DNA of 44,586 nucleotides from Streptomycetaceae bacterium MP113-05 (GCA_000497405.1 KI547041.1:16423-61008), one strand, 5' to 3'. Shown: positions 24,501-31,758, counted from the stretch's first letter. Program-made: numbers and translations. Notes: generated by a model from the letters alone, not told the origin.

Positions 24501-25449
24501 GCAGCTTTCGCAGGTCTTCGACGGCTACCAGCAGGCAGCCGTGGCGCTGGGACGTATCCAGGAACTGCTCAGAGAGGAGACCACCACTCCCGCCGCCGGG
24601 GACCCGCGTGCGGTACGGGAGCTGCGTGGCGAGATCTCGTTCGAGGACGTGCACTTCCACTACGCGGGCTCGAATGGAGAAGGCGACGGAGGGGCCGCGG
24701 CGGCCGAACGGTCCGGAGAGGCGGGGGAGGCCGCGCTGGCCGGCATCGACCTGACCGTCGAGGCGGGCAGCACCGTGGCCTTCGTGGGGGAGACCGGCGC
24801 CGGGAAGTCCACGTTGGTCAAGCTGGTCGCCCGGTACTACGACCCCACCCGCGGTGTGGTGCGGGCGGACGGCACCGACCTGCGCGAGCTGGACCTGACC
24901 GGTTACCGGCACCGGCTCGGCGTGGTGCCGCAGGAGCCGTACCTCTTCCCCGGCACGGTCCGCGAGGCCATCGCCTACGGACGGCCCGAGGCGACCGATG
25001 CCGAAGTCGAGGCGGCGGCCCGGGCCGTGGGCGCCCACGACATGGTGGCCTCGCTGTCCGACGGCTACCTGCACGCCGTCTCCGAACGAGGCCGCAACCT
25101 GTCGGCGGGGCAGCGGCAGCTGATCGCGCTGGCCCGCGCCCAGCTCGTCGACCCGGACGTACTCCTGCTGGACGAGGCGACCGCCGCCCTCGACCTGGCC
25201 ACCGAGTCGCTGGTCAACCGTGCGACGGACAGGCTCGCCCGGCGGCGCACGACCCTGGTGGTGGCGCACCGGCTCTCCACCGCCGCGCGGGCGGACCGAA
25301 TCGTCGTGCTGGATCACGGTCGCGTCGCCGAGGCCGGCACTCACGAGGAGCTCCTCGCCCGGGACGGCAGGTACGCGGAGTTGTGGCGCGTCTACGCGGG
25401 GGAGGAGCAGGAGGAGCCGGAGGAGGCGGAGACGACGCCCGCGGTGTGA
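21586..25449 (+). CDS. Fused two-unit ABC exporter with asymmetric ATP sites
   Basis: A 1287-residue inner-membrane exporter made of two complete half-transporters in one chain. Unit 1 has six membrane helices (about 30-320) and NBD1 (345-580); a hydrophilic Ala/Pro/Asp linker runs about 585-690; unit 2 has its helices at about 697-975 and NBD2 at 1015-1268. NBD1 has Walker A GASGSGKST (384-392) and signature LSGGQ (488-492), but the catalytic Glu is Asp (D513 in VLDDATSAVD) and the Q-loop Gln is Glu (E432). NBD2 is canonical in Walker A (1068-1076), Q1116, D1196-E1197 and H1228, but has signature LSAGQ (1172-1176). So one site is degenerate and one consensus, as in heterodimeric multidrug/lipid exporters. 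Substrate unknown. GTG start with GGGAG 8 nt upstream; no other genes in the operon. Confidence 0.93.
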   Translation: MGQTATTEQRDDGAGTRRGWARRLSAYCWHYRRNVLLALGASLLGMGLMALVPLLIKVVIDDVVVGDEGGLEIWVGLLVVSAVAVYGLTYVRRFYGGRLALDVQHDLRTEMYEAVVRLDGHRQDELSTGQVVGRGTSDLQLVQSLLFMLPMMIGNILLFVVALVVMLVLSPVLTLVSLAVAPLLWIIANRSRARLFPATWYAQQQAGVVASVVDGSVTGVRVVKGFGQEQQETGKLRDISRTLFAARLRTVKLNARYTPALQAVPSLGQVAMLALGGWLATEGRITLGTFVAFSTYLAQLVGPVRMLAMMLTVGQQARAGVERVFDLIDTEPKMTERPGAHELPADAEASVEFDDVSFRYGDGPPVLDGLNLRIEPGETVAVVGASGSGKSTVSLLLPRYYDVTGGAVRVGGHDVRALTTSSLRAAIGLVPENSFLFSESLRDNIAYGAPEATDEQIRTAARAAQADGFISRMPDGYDTTVGEQGLTLSGGQRQRVALARAILTDPRLLVLDDATSAVDARVEHEIHGALRSVIAGRTTLLIAHRLSTLALADRIAVLDGGRLADVGTHDELTGRCTLYRRLLTDPDELADVERDPAGLAAHDAHHRVDGVTPGLWVRSDGAGRRTGSGDDPSATAPAQAGRPGSFAAELAAMPGSPELLARVAALPPADDVPEVDEQRAERPEPSYGLRRLLHGFGRPLALAFGFVALDALAGLMLPVLIRHGIDEGVSQRALDAVWWAAGLALLVVVGQWAAQFAAMRFTGRAGERVLYALRVKIFAQLQRLGLDFYERHLAGSVMTRMTTDVDALSTFLQTGLVTALVALLTFFGILVALLVIDLQLALVVFTALPLLIVGTVFFRRQSLKAYELARERVSVVNADLQESVAGLRMVQAFRREDGGAERFAARSGAYRRARIRGQWLISVYFPFVQLLAALAVAAVLVVGAGRVDDGTLTAGALVAYLLYIELFFAPVQQLSQVFDGYQQAAVALGRIQELLREETTTPAAGDPRAVRELRGEISFEDVHFHYAGSNGEGDGGAAAAERSGEAGEAALAGIDLTVEAGSTVAFVGETGAGKSTLVKLVARYYDPTRGVVRADGTDLRELDLTGYRHRLGVVPQEPYLFPGTVREAIAYGRPEATDAEVEAAARAVGAHDMVASLSDGYLHAVSERGRNLSAGQRQLIALARAQLVDPDVLLLDEATAALDLATESLVNRATDRLARRRTTLVVAHRLSTAARADRIVVLDHGRVAEAGTHEELLARDGRYAELWRVYAGEEQEEPEEAETTPAV

Positions 25450-25531
25450 AGGAGAGAAGCCCGGAGGCTCGGTGCGGGGGCGTCCCGTCCCGGACGTCGC
25501 GGGGTGCTCAGTCTGCACCGCGAAGGCACAC

Positions 25532-25564
25532 GGCCACCGGTGAGGTCGCCACTCACCGGTGGCC
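25532..25564. terminator. Bidirectional terminator between the ABC exporter and a convergent small gene
   Basis: GGCCACCGGTGAG at 25532-25544 pairs perfectly with CTCACCGGTGGCC at 25552-25564 around a 7-base loop. It lies 80 nt past the exporter stop. The last codons of the convergent small gene, including its stop at 25553, are inside the stem. Confidence 0.8.
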
Positions 25565-25780
25565 CCCGTTGCGGGGGTGGTGGCGTGCGGTGCGTTCGTT
25601 TCCGTGCTTGCAGGCGCCGGTCCAGCGGGCCGCCACCAGTTGTCCGTCGCTCGCCGTCACCTCGGCGAGGAACCGCTCGGAGCGGCTCCCGCGGAACGTC
25701 GCCGCGATGCGGCCGTGATGCGAGACGATGACGCTCCCGTCACCGCGCTGCTCGTACTGGAACCCGTGAGGTTTCGGCAT
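25553..25780 (-). CDS. Small conserved hypothetical protein, 75 residues
   Basis: A basic 75-residue protein beginning MPKPHGFQYEQRGDGSVIVSHHGRIAATFRG and ending in an Arg/His-rich tail. It resembles small Streptomyces hypothetical proteins I remember, with the pattern RFLAEV...QLVAARWTGACKHGNERTARHHP. It has no signal peptide, membrane helix or known fold; function unknown. It starts 16 nt after the Nudix stop on the same strand, with AGGG about 8 nt before the ATG, so it is probably the second gene of that transcript. The same bases also read TAGGGT ending 6 nt before the ATG, so an own leaderless promoter cannot be excluded. Its stop lies in the terminator hairpin. Confidence 0.7.
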   Translation of the reverse strand: MPKPHGFQYEQRGDGSVIVSHHGRIAATFRGSRSERFLAEVTASDGQLVAARWTGACKHGNERTARHHPRNGGHR

Positions 25781-25796
25781 GTGCGGACCCTACGAC

Positions 25797-26297
25797 TCAC
25801 GGCTCGCAGAGCGTGATGAGATATTCGTCGACGGTCTGTACCCGCCCTCCGGGGAGCGCCTCGCCCTCGGCGCGCCAGCACAGCCGCGAGATCTCGGCGT
25901 TGGGTGTGAACGGCTGCCGAGCAACCACGCCCCCGGTGTACAACGCGCCGTAGAGCACGTTCCGGTTCGGCAGTCTCGTGCAGGCGAAGCCGACGAAGCG
26001 CAGGTCTGCCGGGTCGATGTGCTGGCCCGTTTCCTCGTGGAGCTCCCGTACGGCGGCCTGGCGCGGCGTCTCACCCGGGTCGATGCCGCCGCCGGGGACC
26101 TCCCAGCAGTCGCGGTCGCGCTCCAGCACCATCAGGACCCGCGCCTCGTGCCACAGCACGACGAGGGCGTATCCGATGCGTGCATCGTCGAACTGCGTGT
26201 TCTCCGGCTCCTGGTGGAAGGAGAGCAACTCCATACCCAGCGGCCCGGTCGCCAGCGGGCCGGTCGCCGGTGGGCCGGTCACCTCGGCGTCATCCAT
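25797..26297 (-). CDS. Nudix hydrolase
   Basis: A 166-residue pyrophosphohydrolase of nucleoside diphosphate-X substrates. The Nudix box is complete: [23 protein letters not shown] (about residues 68-90), with the REx2EE metal-binding core. The fold continues to TVDEYLITL near the C-terminus. Residues 1-21 are a Gly/Pro/Ala/Thr/Leu repeat (two ATGPL copies) from a short DNA repeat and are not part of the Nudix fold. A second ATG at 26234 ([11 protein letters not shown]) is an alternative start. The 26297 start is favoured because TACGCT ends 6 nt upstream, a leaderless arrangement, while 26234 has no ribosome binding site. Substrate unknown. It heads a probable two-gene transcript with the 75-residue gene. 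Confidence 0.88.
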   Translation of the reverse strand: MDDAEVTGPPATGPLATGPLGMELLSFHQEPENTQFDDARIGYALVVLWHEARVLMVLERDRDCWEVPGGGIDPGETPRQAAVRELHEETGQHIDPADLRFVGFACTRLPNRNVLYGALYTGGVVARQPFTPNAEISRLCWRAEGEALPGGRVQTVDEYLITLCEP

Positions 26298-26303
26298 GTT
26301 CCG

Positions 26304-26309
26304 AGCGTA
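26304..26309 (-). promoter_or_regulatory. -10 hexamer of a leaderless Nudix-gene promoter
   Basis: On the minus strand TACGCT is followed by 6 nt and the ATG. TTCCCC lies 17 nt upstream as a poor -35. There is no Shine-Dalgarno sequence between. Confidence 0.5.
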
Positions 26310-26402
26310 GACCTCCGGCGACGGGCGGGGAACCTGCGCGGGCAGCCGGAAGACCGGTTCGGCTGGAGTCTCTTGAACGGATCTGGCGAGGTGGGCGGAC
26401 CG

Positions 26403-26486
26403 GTGACAGGCTCGCGGGTGACTTTGACCGAGCCCGACAAGAAGCTGGACAAGCCGGCTGAGCGGACGTCGGTGTCCCGCGCATGA
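26403..26486 (+). CDS. Possible 27-residue ORF (doubtful)
   Basis: A GTG at 26403 preceded by GAGGTGG (7 nt) opens a short frame reading [27 protein letters not shown] and a stop. The Lys/Asp/Glu-rich composition is unlike the Arg/Ala/Pro-rich noise of non-coding frames here, and the spacing is right. It is not a family I recognise. It may be a small protein, a leader peptide or the tail of a lost gene. It lies in the 264-base gap between the Nudix and MarR-GNAT genes, on the opposite strand. Confidence 0.2.
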   Translation: MTGSRVTLTEPDKKLDKPAERTSVSRA

Positions 26487-26561
26487 CCAGGTTGCCCCGC
26501 GATTCGTCGGGTGCTGCGGAGCCCGTCGCCCCGCCGGGCGGCGGACACCAGCCGTATGTGC

Positions 26562-27488
26562 TCAGAGCGCCAGGTGCCAGTCCTGGCCCACGAGGTCCTG
26601 GCCGTAGCTGTGGTGAGGCTTCTCCCCGGTGAGCGTGAATCCTGCGCGCCGGTAGATGCGCCGGGCGAAGTCCAGCACGGAGTTGGTCCACAGGACCATC
26701 TCGGAATACCCCCGCTGCCGGGCGAATCCGACACACTCGCGCACCATGCGGTCGCCCAGGCCGTGGCCGCGTGCGCCGGGCTCGACCAGCAGCAGCCGTA
26801 GCCGGGCGGTCTCCGGGGCGTCCGAGTCCTGCACGCACATCACCGACCCGGCCCGCTCGCCGTCCAGTTCGGCGATCCACGCGCGCTCCCGCTCCGGATC
26901 CCGTCCCGTTGCGAACGCGCCGACGATACGGGCGACCAGAGCCTCGAAGTCGGTGTCCCAGCCGTACTCGCGGGCGTAGAGCTCACCGTGCCGCTGGACG
27001 ATCCAGCCGAGATCGCCGGGCTCCGGCTCGTGCAGCCGTATGCGCGGCGCCTGCCGGGACGGGGGCCGCTCCTCGCCGAGCACGGTCCTGATGGTGCCCA
27101 TCGCCTCGGTCAGCCGGGGGCGGTCGTCGGTGCGTACCCGGTCCAGCAGTGCCCCGACCGATTCCAGCGACCGCTCCTCGAGCAGCGTCGCCGCTTCCTC
27201 GCCGTCCTCGGTGAGGGTGATGCGCTGACGCCGGGCATCCTGGGCGGACGGCTCACGGGTGAGCAGGCCGTCCTTCTCGAACTTCAGCAGCAGCCGGCTC
27301 AGGTGCCCGGCGTCCAGGTGCAGCGAGGTGCGGAGGTCGGCGGCGTCCAGCGGGGTACTGTGCGCCAGTTCGTAGAGGATGCGCGCCTCGGTGAGCGTGT
27401 ACGGCGTGTAGAGGTGCCGGCTGTAGTCGAGGGCGCCGATCAGGTTGGTGTAGAAGCGGTTGAAGGCGCGTACTTCCTGGACGGTCAC
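26562..27488 (-). CDS. MarR-type regulator fused to a GNAT N-acetyltransferase
   Basis: A 308-residue two-domain protein. Residues 1-140 are a MarR winged helix (VQEVRAFNRFYTNLIGAL, YTLTEARILYELAH, LHLDAGHLSRLLLKFEKDGLLTREPSAQDARRQRITLTEDG). Residues 150-305 are a GNAT fold with the acetyl-CoA loop LLLVEPGARGHGLGDRMVRECVGFARQRGY and the late motif RIYRRAGFTLTGEKPHHSYG. Such fusions are thought to sense or acetylate a small molecule and self-regulate. The start was placed at GTG 27488, with AGGGGG about 8 nt upstream; a longer frame to 27539 lacks a ribosome binding site. A 13-bp MarR-like palindrome lies 52 nt upstream. Stand-alone on the minus strand; acetyl acceptor unknown. Confidence 0.88.
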   Translation of the reverse strand: MTVQEVRAFNRFYTNLIGALDYSRHLYTPYTLTEARILYELAHSTPLDAADLRTSLHLDAGHLSRLLLKFEKDGLLTREPSAQDARRQRITLTEDGEEAATLLEERSLESVGALLDRVRTDDRPRLTEAMGTIRTVLGEERPPSRQAPRIRLHEPEPGDLGWIVQRHGELYAREYGWDTDFEALVARIVGAFATGRDPERERAWIAELDGERAGSVMCVQDSDAPETARLRLLLVEPGARGHGLGDRMVRECVGFARQRGYSEMVLWTNSVLDFARRIYRRAGFTLTGEKPHHSYGQDLVGQDWHLAL

Positions 27489-27539
27489 GACATGCCCCCT
27501 GGGCTCACTCGGCTCGCGGCACGGGCGCGCCGACAACAC

Positions 27540-27552
27540 TTGACTGAGTCAA
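27540..27552. promoter_or_regulatory. Candidate MarR operator
   Basis: TTGACT-G-AGTCAA is a perfect 13-bp palindrome with a central base, 52-64 nt upstream of the MarR-GNAT start. It resembles the short symmetric sites bound by MarR dimers and suggests autoregulation. Confidence 0.6.
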
Positions 27553-27831
27553 AGGTAGACCCGTGGAGTGCCCCGGGGGAAGACCCGGCCCCTTTCTCGC
27601 TCCGGAGAGTGACGGAACTGCGTCGGGTCCGGACCCCTGCGGACCGCCCCTGCTCGCCGCCCTGGACGAAGCGCGCCACGCTCTCCTTCGTCACCACCTC
27701 GACCCGGGCCCGGAGGCTCTTGTCGACCGGCTCGCCCAGCCGCGGGACCAACGCCTTCTGCTCCCGGCAACGCCTGCCTTCCGGCCACGGGGACGGAGGT
27801 GCGACGGTGCAAGTGCGGACTGTGGGTGGCG
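27553..27831. other. Spacer between the MarR-GNAT and recD2 genes; no confident gene
   Basis: A minus-strand frame from TTG 27751 to a stop at 27485-27487 (88 residues) overlaps the MarR-GNAT start by GTGA. Its first half (EPVDKSLRARVEVVTKESVARFVQGGEQG) has protein-like composition. Its second half looks random and crosses the MarR palindrome. I cannot assign it and do not call it a gene. Confidence 0.3.
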
Positions 27832-27836
27832 GGCGC

Positions 27837-27842
27837 TACCTT
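27837..27842 (+). promoter_or_regulatory. -10 hexamer of a leaderless recD2 promoter
   Basis: TACCTT ends 7 nt before ATG 27850, with no ribosome binding site between them. The spacing is identical to the tetR and agmatinase cases. Confidence 0.55.
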
Positions 27843-27849
27843 CTGTGAC

Positions 27850-30126
27850 ATGTCGTTCCAGACCGCCGTGCTCGAGGGTGCCCTCGAGCGGATCACCTAC
27901 GCCAACGAGGACAACGGGTACACCGTCGCCCGGGTGGACACCGGTACCGGCGGCGGTGAACTGCTCACCGTCGTCGGGTCGTTGCTGGGCGCCCAGGTGG
28001 GTGAGTCGCTGCGGATGGAGGGCCGCTGGGGCTCGCACCCGCAGTACGGCAGGCAGTTCACCGTGGAGAACTACACGACGGTGCTCCCGGCCACCCTGCA
28101 GGGCATCCGCCGCTACCTCGGCTCTGGCCTGATCAAGGGCATCGGGCCGCGGATCGCCGAACGCATCGTGGACCACTTCGGGGCGGAGACGCTCGACGTC
28201 ATCGAGGAGCATCCGGAGCGCCTGGTCGAAGTGCCGGGCCTCGGCCCCAAGCGGACGAAGAAGATCGCGGCCGCGTGGGAGGAGCAGAAGGCCATCAAGG
28301 AGGTGATGGTCTTCCTCCAGGGCGTCGGCGTCTCCACCTCGCTCGCGGTCCGCATCTACAAGAAGTACGGCGACTCCTCCATTTCCGTGGTGAAGAACCA
28401 GCCCTACCGGCTCGCGGCCGACGTGTGGGGGATCGGCTTCCTCACTGCGGACCGGCTGGCGCAGGCACTGGGCATCCCGCACGACAGTCCCGAGCGGGTC
28501 GGGGCCGGACTGCAGCACGCCCTTTCCCAGTCCGCCGACCAGGGACACTGCTTCCTTCCCGAGGAGCAGTTGATCTCGGACGCGGTCAAGCTGCTCCAGG
28601 TCGACACGGGGCTGGTCATCGAGTGCCTGGGAGAGCTCGCCCGGGACGAGGAGGGTGTGGTCAGGGAGCAGGTGCCGGGGGAGGACGGGGAGCCGGTGAC
28701 CGCGGTCTACCTGGTGCCCTTCCATCGCGCCGAGATCTCCCTGGCCGCCCAGTTGCTGAGGCTGCTCCGCACCGACGAGGACCGGCTGCCGGCCTTCCAC
28801 GACGTGGACTGGAAGGCCGCGCTGAGCTGGCTCGCGCGGCGTACCGGCGCGGATCTCGCGCCCGAACAGACGCAGGCGGTGCGGCTCGCGCTGACCGAGA
28901 AGGTCGCGGTGCTCACCGGCGGGCCGGGGTGTGGCAAGTCCTTCACCGTCCGCTCGGTGGTCGAGCTGGCGCGGGCGAAGAAGGCCCGGGTGGTGCTGGC
29001 CGCTCCGACGGGGAGGGCCGCGAAGCGGCTGTCCGAGCTGACGGGAGCCGAGGCGTCCACCGTGCACCGGCTACTGGAGCTCAGGCCGGGCGGTGACGCG
29101 GCCTACGACCGGGAGCGTCCCCTGGAGGCTGACCTGGTGGTGGTCGACGAGGCGTCGATGCTCGACCTGCTGGTGGCGAACAAGCTGGTCAAAGCGGTCC
29201 CGCCCGGTGCCCACCTGTTGCTCGTCGGCGATGTGGACCAGCTTCCGTCGGTCGGGGCGGGGGAGGTGCTGCGGGATCTGCTGGCGGACGGCGGCCCGGT
29301 CCCGGCCGTACGGCTCACGCGGATCTTCCGGCAGGCGCAGCAGTCCGGCGTGGTGACCAACGCGCACCGCATCAACTCCGGTGTGCCGCCGCTGACGCAG
29401 GGCCTGCCGGACTTCTTCCACTTCGTCGAGGACGACACGGAGGAGACCGGCCGGCTGACGGTGGACGTGGTCTCCCGGCGCATCCCCGCGAAGTTCGGCC
29501 TGGACCCGCGCTGGGACGTGCAGGTGCTCGCCCCGATGCACCGCGGACCGGCCGGTGCGGGGACGCTGAACGGACTGCTCCAGCAGGCCGTCACCCCGGC
29601 TCGCCCGGACCTTCCGGAGAGGCGGTTCGGCGGCCGGGTCTTCCGCGTCGGTGACAAGGTAACGCAGATCAGGAACAATTACGATAAGGGGGAGAACGGT
29701 GTCTTCAACGGCACCGTCGGCGTGGTGACGGCACTGGACGTGGACGACCAGCGCCTCACCGTGCGCACCGACGAGGACGAGGAGGTCGGGTACGACTTCG
29801 ACGAGCTGGACGAGTTGGCCCACGCCTATGCCGTCACCATTCATCGTTCGCAGGGCAGCGAGTACCCGGCGGTGGTGATCCCGGTCACCACCAGCGCCTG
29901 GATGATGCTCCAGCGGAACCTGCTCTACACGGCGGTCACGCGGGCGAAGAAACTTGTGGTCCTGGTGGGTTCCCGCAGGGCGATCGGGCAGGCGGTACGC
30001 ACGGTGTCGGCCGGTCGCCGGTGTACCGGGCTGGACCACAGGCTGCGTGGAGCGGTGCCGCCCCGCGCGGGTGCCGGCGTCGGCGGGGGTGACCGACGAC
30101 CCCCGGAGGGTGCAGGATGGTCCTGA
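27850..30126 (+). CDS. recD2: RecD2-type ATP-dependent DNA helicase
   Basis: A 758-residue SF1B 5'-3' helicase of the RecD2 branch, which works without RecBC. Domain order: N-terminal OB-like domain (about 1-80), a helix-hairpin-helix block with GIGPRIAERIV and VPGLGPKRTKKIAAAWE, a second regulatory region, then the motor. Walker A is GGPGCGKSFTV (slightly unusual for GGPGTGKTT), motif II VVVDEASMLD, motif III GDVDQLPSVGAG. The UvrD-like C-domain has AYAVTIHRSQGSEYPAVVIP and LLYTAVTRAKKLVVLVG. It probably acts in recombinational or replication-stress repair. ATG 27850 was chosen from homology of MSFQTAVLEGALERITYANEDNGYTVA and the leaderless promoter. The last 25 residues are variable. Confidence 0.93.
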   Translation: MSFQTAVLEGALERITYANEDNGYTVARVDTGTGGGELLTVVGSLLGAQVGESLRMEGRWGSHPQYGRQFTVENYTTVLPATLQGIRRYLGSGLIKGIGPRIAERIVDHFGAETLDVIEEHPERLVEVPGLGPKRTKKIAAAWEEQKAIKEVMVFLQGVGVSTSLAVRIYKKYGDSSISVVKNQPYRLAADVWGIGFLTADRLAQALGIPHDSPERVGAGLQHALSQSADQGHCFLPEEQLISDAVKLLQVDTGLVIECLGELARDEEGVVREQVPGEDGEPVTAVYLVPFHRAEISLAAQLLRLLRTDEDRLPAFHDVDWKAALSWLARRTGADLAPEQTQAVRLALTEKVAVLTGGPGCGKSFTVRSVVELARAKKARVVLAAPTGRAAKRLSELTGAEASTVHRLLELRPGGDAAYDRERPLEADLVVVDEASMLDLLVANKLVKAVPPGAHLLLVGDVDQLPSVGAGEVLRDLLADGGPVPAVRLTRIFRQAQQSGVVTNAHRINSGVPPLTQGLPDFFHFVEDDTEETGRLTVDVVSRRIPAKFGLDPRWDVQVLAPMHRGPAGAGTLNGLLQQAVTPARPDLPERRFGGRVFRVGDKVTQIRNNYDKGENGVFNGTVGVVTALDVDDQRLTVRTDEDEEVGYDFDELDELAHAYAVTIHRSQGSEYPAVVIPVTTSAWMMLQRNLLYTAVTRAKKLVVLVGSRRAIGQAVRTVSAGRRCTGLDHRLRGAVPPRAGAGVGGGDRRPPEGAGWS

Positions 30127-30253
30127 CGGCGGCACTCCGTGCCACCGTGGGGCCCTCTGGCCGACCCCGAGTGCACGGCACGGCACCAGGTGGGGGACAG
30201 TGGAGTGAGTCAGGGCACCTCGAAGAAGAGGCACGACGTCGGTGAGGAAAGAC

Positions 30254-31555
30254 GTGAGCGAGAACCGCGATGACAACGCCGTAGTACTGAGGTACGGGGA
30301 CGGCGAGTACAGCTACCCGCTGGTCGACAGCACGGTGGGCGACCGTGGCGTCGACATCGGCAAGCTGCGCGCTCAGACCGGTCTGGTGACCCTGGACTCC
30401 GGTTACGGCAACACGGCGGCGTACAAGTCCGCCATCACCTACCTGGACGGCGAGCAGGGCATCCTGCGCTACCGCGGGTACCCGATCGAGCAGCTCGCCG
30501 AGCGTGGCTCCTTCATCGAGACGGCCTACCTGCTGATCAACGGTGAGCTGCCGACCGTCGACGAGCTCGCGAACTTCAAGAACGAGATCACCCAGCACAC
30601 CCTGCTGCACGAGGACGTCAAGCGCTTCTACGACGGCTTCCCGCGGGACGCGCACCCGATGGCCATGCTGTCCTCCGTGGTCAGTGCGCTGTCGACGTTC
30701 TACCAGGACAGCCACAACCCGTTCGACCAGGAGCAGCGGCACCTCTCGACGATCCGTCTGCTGGCGAAGTTGCCGACGATCGCTGCGTACGCGTACAAGA
30801 AGGCCATCGGGCACCCGGTGGCCTACCCGAGCAACGACCTCGGCTATGTGGAGAACTTCCTGCGGATGACGTTCTCCGTCCCCGCAGCCACGTACGACCT
30901 GGACCCGGTCGTGGTCAGTGCTCTGGACAAGCTGTTCATCCTGCACGCGGACCACGAGCAGAACTGCTCGACCTCGACGGTCCGCCTGGTCGGCTCCTCG
31001 CAGGCCAACATGTTCGCCTCCATCTCGGCCGGCATCAACGCCCTGTGGGGCCCTCTGCACGGCGGTGCGAACCAGAGCGTCCTGGAGATGCTGGAGGGTA
31101 TCCGGCGTGACGGCGGCGACGTGGACTCCTTCATCCGCCGGGTGAAGGACAAGGAGGACGGCGTCAAGCTGATGGGCTTCGGCCACCGGGTCTACAAGAA
31201 CTTCGACCCCCGCGCCAAGATCATCAAGGAAGCCGCGCACGACGTGCTCTCCGCGCTGGGCAAGAGCGACGAACTCCTGGACATCGCTCTCAAGCTGGAG
31301 GAGCACGCGCTGGCCGACGACTACTTCGTCGAGCGCAAGCTCTACCCGAACGTGGACTTCTACACCGGGCTGATCTATCGCGCCATGGGCTTCCCGACCA
31401 GCATGTTCACCGTGCTGTTCGCCATCGGCCGGCTGCCCGGTTGGATCGCCCAGTGGCACGAGATGATCAAGGAGCCCGGCTCCCGCATCGGTCGTCCCCG
31501 GCAGATCTACACCGGCGTCGTCGAGCGCGAATACGTCCCGGTCGAGTCCCGCTGA
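30254..31555 (+). CDS. citA: Citrate synthase (type II, hexameric family)
   Basis: A 433-residue enzyme condensing oxaloacetate and acetyl-CoA to citrate, the first step of the TCA cycle. The sequence is nearly identical to actinomycete CitA. Active-site His, His and Asp lie in GPLHGGANQSVLEML, MGFGHRVYKNFDPRA and YPNVDFYTGLIYRAMGFP. The type II N-terminal beta strand region (LRYGDGEYSYPLVDSTVG) is present. GTG 30254 (VSENRDDNAVVLRYGDG) is preferred because GAGGAAA stands 3 nt upstream; GTG 30242, 12 nt earlier, is the alternative and would add four residues. It is a single-gene unit followed by two tandem terminators. Confidence 0.97.
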   Translation: MSENRDDNAVVLRYGDGEYSYPLVDSTVGDRGVDIGKLRAQTGLVTLDSGYGNTAAYKSAITYLDGEQGILRYRGYPIEQLAERGSFIETAYLLINGELPTVDELANFKNEITQHTLLHEDVKRFYDGFPRDAHPMAMLSSVVSALSTFYQDSHNPFDQEQRHLSTIRLLAKLPTIAAYAYKKAIGHPVAYPSNDLGYVENFLRMTFSVPAATYDLDPVVVSALDKLFILHADHEQNCSTSTVRLVGSSQANMFASISAGINALWGPLHGGANQSVLEMLEGIRRDGGDVDSFIRRVKDKEDGVKLMGFGHRVYKNFDPRAKIIKEAAHDVLSALGKSDELLDIALKLEEHALADDYFVERKLYPNVDFYTGLIYRAMGFPTSMFTVLFAIGRLPGWIAQWHEMIKEPGSRIGRPRQIYTGVVEREYVPVESR

Positions 31556-31561
31556 CCGCCG

Positions 31562-31656
31562 CGCCCCGGGTCGGCCCCGGGGCGTACGGGCGGGACGCAT
31601 CCGGTCCCGAAGCATGCGAGCCGAGGCCCCGGTCCTTCGACCGGGGCCTCGGCTCG
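31562..31656 (+). terminator. Tandem hairpin terminators after citA
   Basis: The first hairpin has arms CGCCCCGG (31562-31569) and CCGGGGCG (31577-31584). The second is a perfect 18-bp stem: CGAGCCGAGGCCCCGGTC at 31617-31634 with its complement at 31639-31656 around CTTC. Two stems 30 nt apart suggest strong termination of an abundant transcript. Confidence 0.85.
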
Positions 31657-31702
31657 TGCGTGGTGTGCGTATCCGGAGACTGCGACGAAGAGGGTGCGAA
31701 GG

Positions 31703-31718
31703 TGTGACGCAGGTCACA
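31703..31718. promoter_or_regulatory. CRP-like site
   Basis: TGTGA-CGCAGG-TCACA is a perfect palindrome in its arms. It fits the classic CRP half-sites and the published Streptomyces Crp pattern GTG-N6-GNCAC. It lies about 55 nt before the start predicted for the ECF-type promoter at 31731-31758. Confidence 0.6.
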
Positions 31719-31730
31719 CGTCACGGAGCC

Positions 31731-31758
31731 CAACCTTTTGCGGGGATCGTGTGTCTAA
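31731..31758 (+). promoter_or_regulatory. ECF-sigma-type promoter with no recognisable gene behind it
   Basis: CAACC at 31731-31735 and GTGTCTAA at 31751-31758 resemble the AAC / (C)GTC boxes of ECF promoters at normal spacing. Downstream there is a GGGGGG-type ribosome binding site and ATG at 31880 (MTGKWKRPAGG). That frame runs at once into the copZ terminator and antisense through copZ, and encodes nothing I recognise. Confidence 0.45.
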
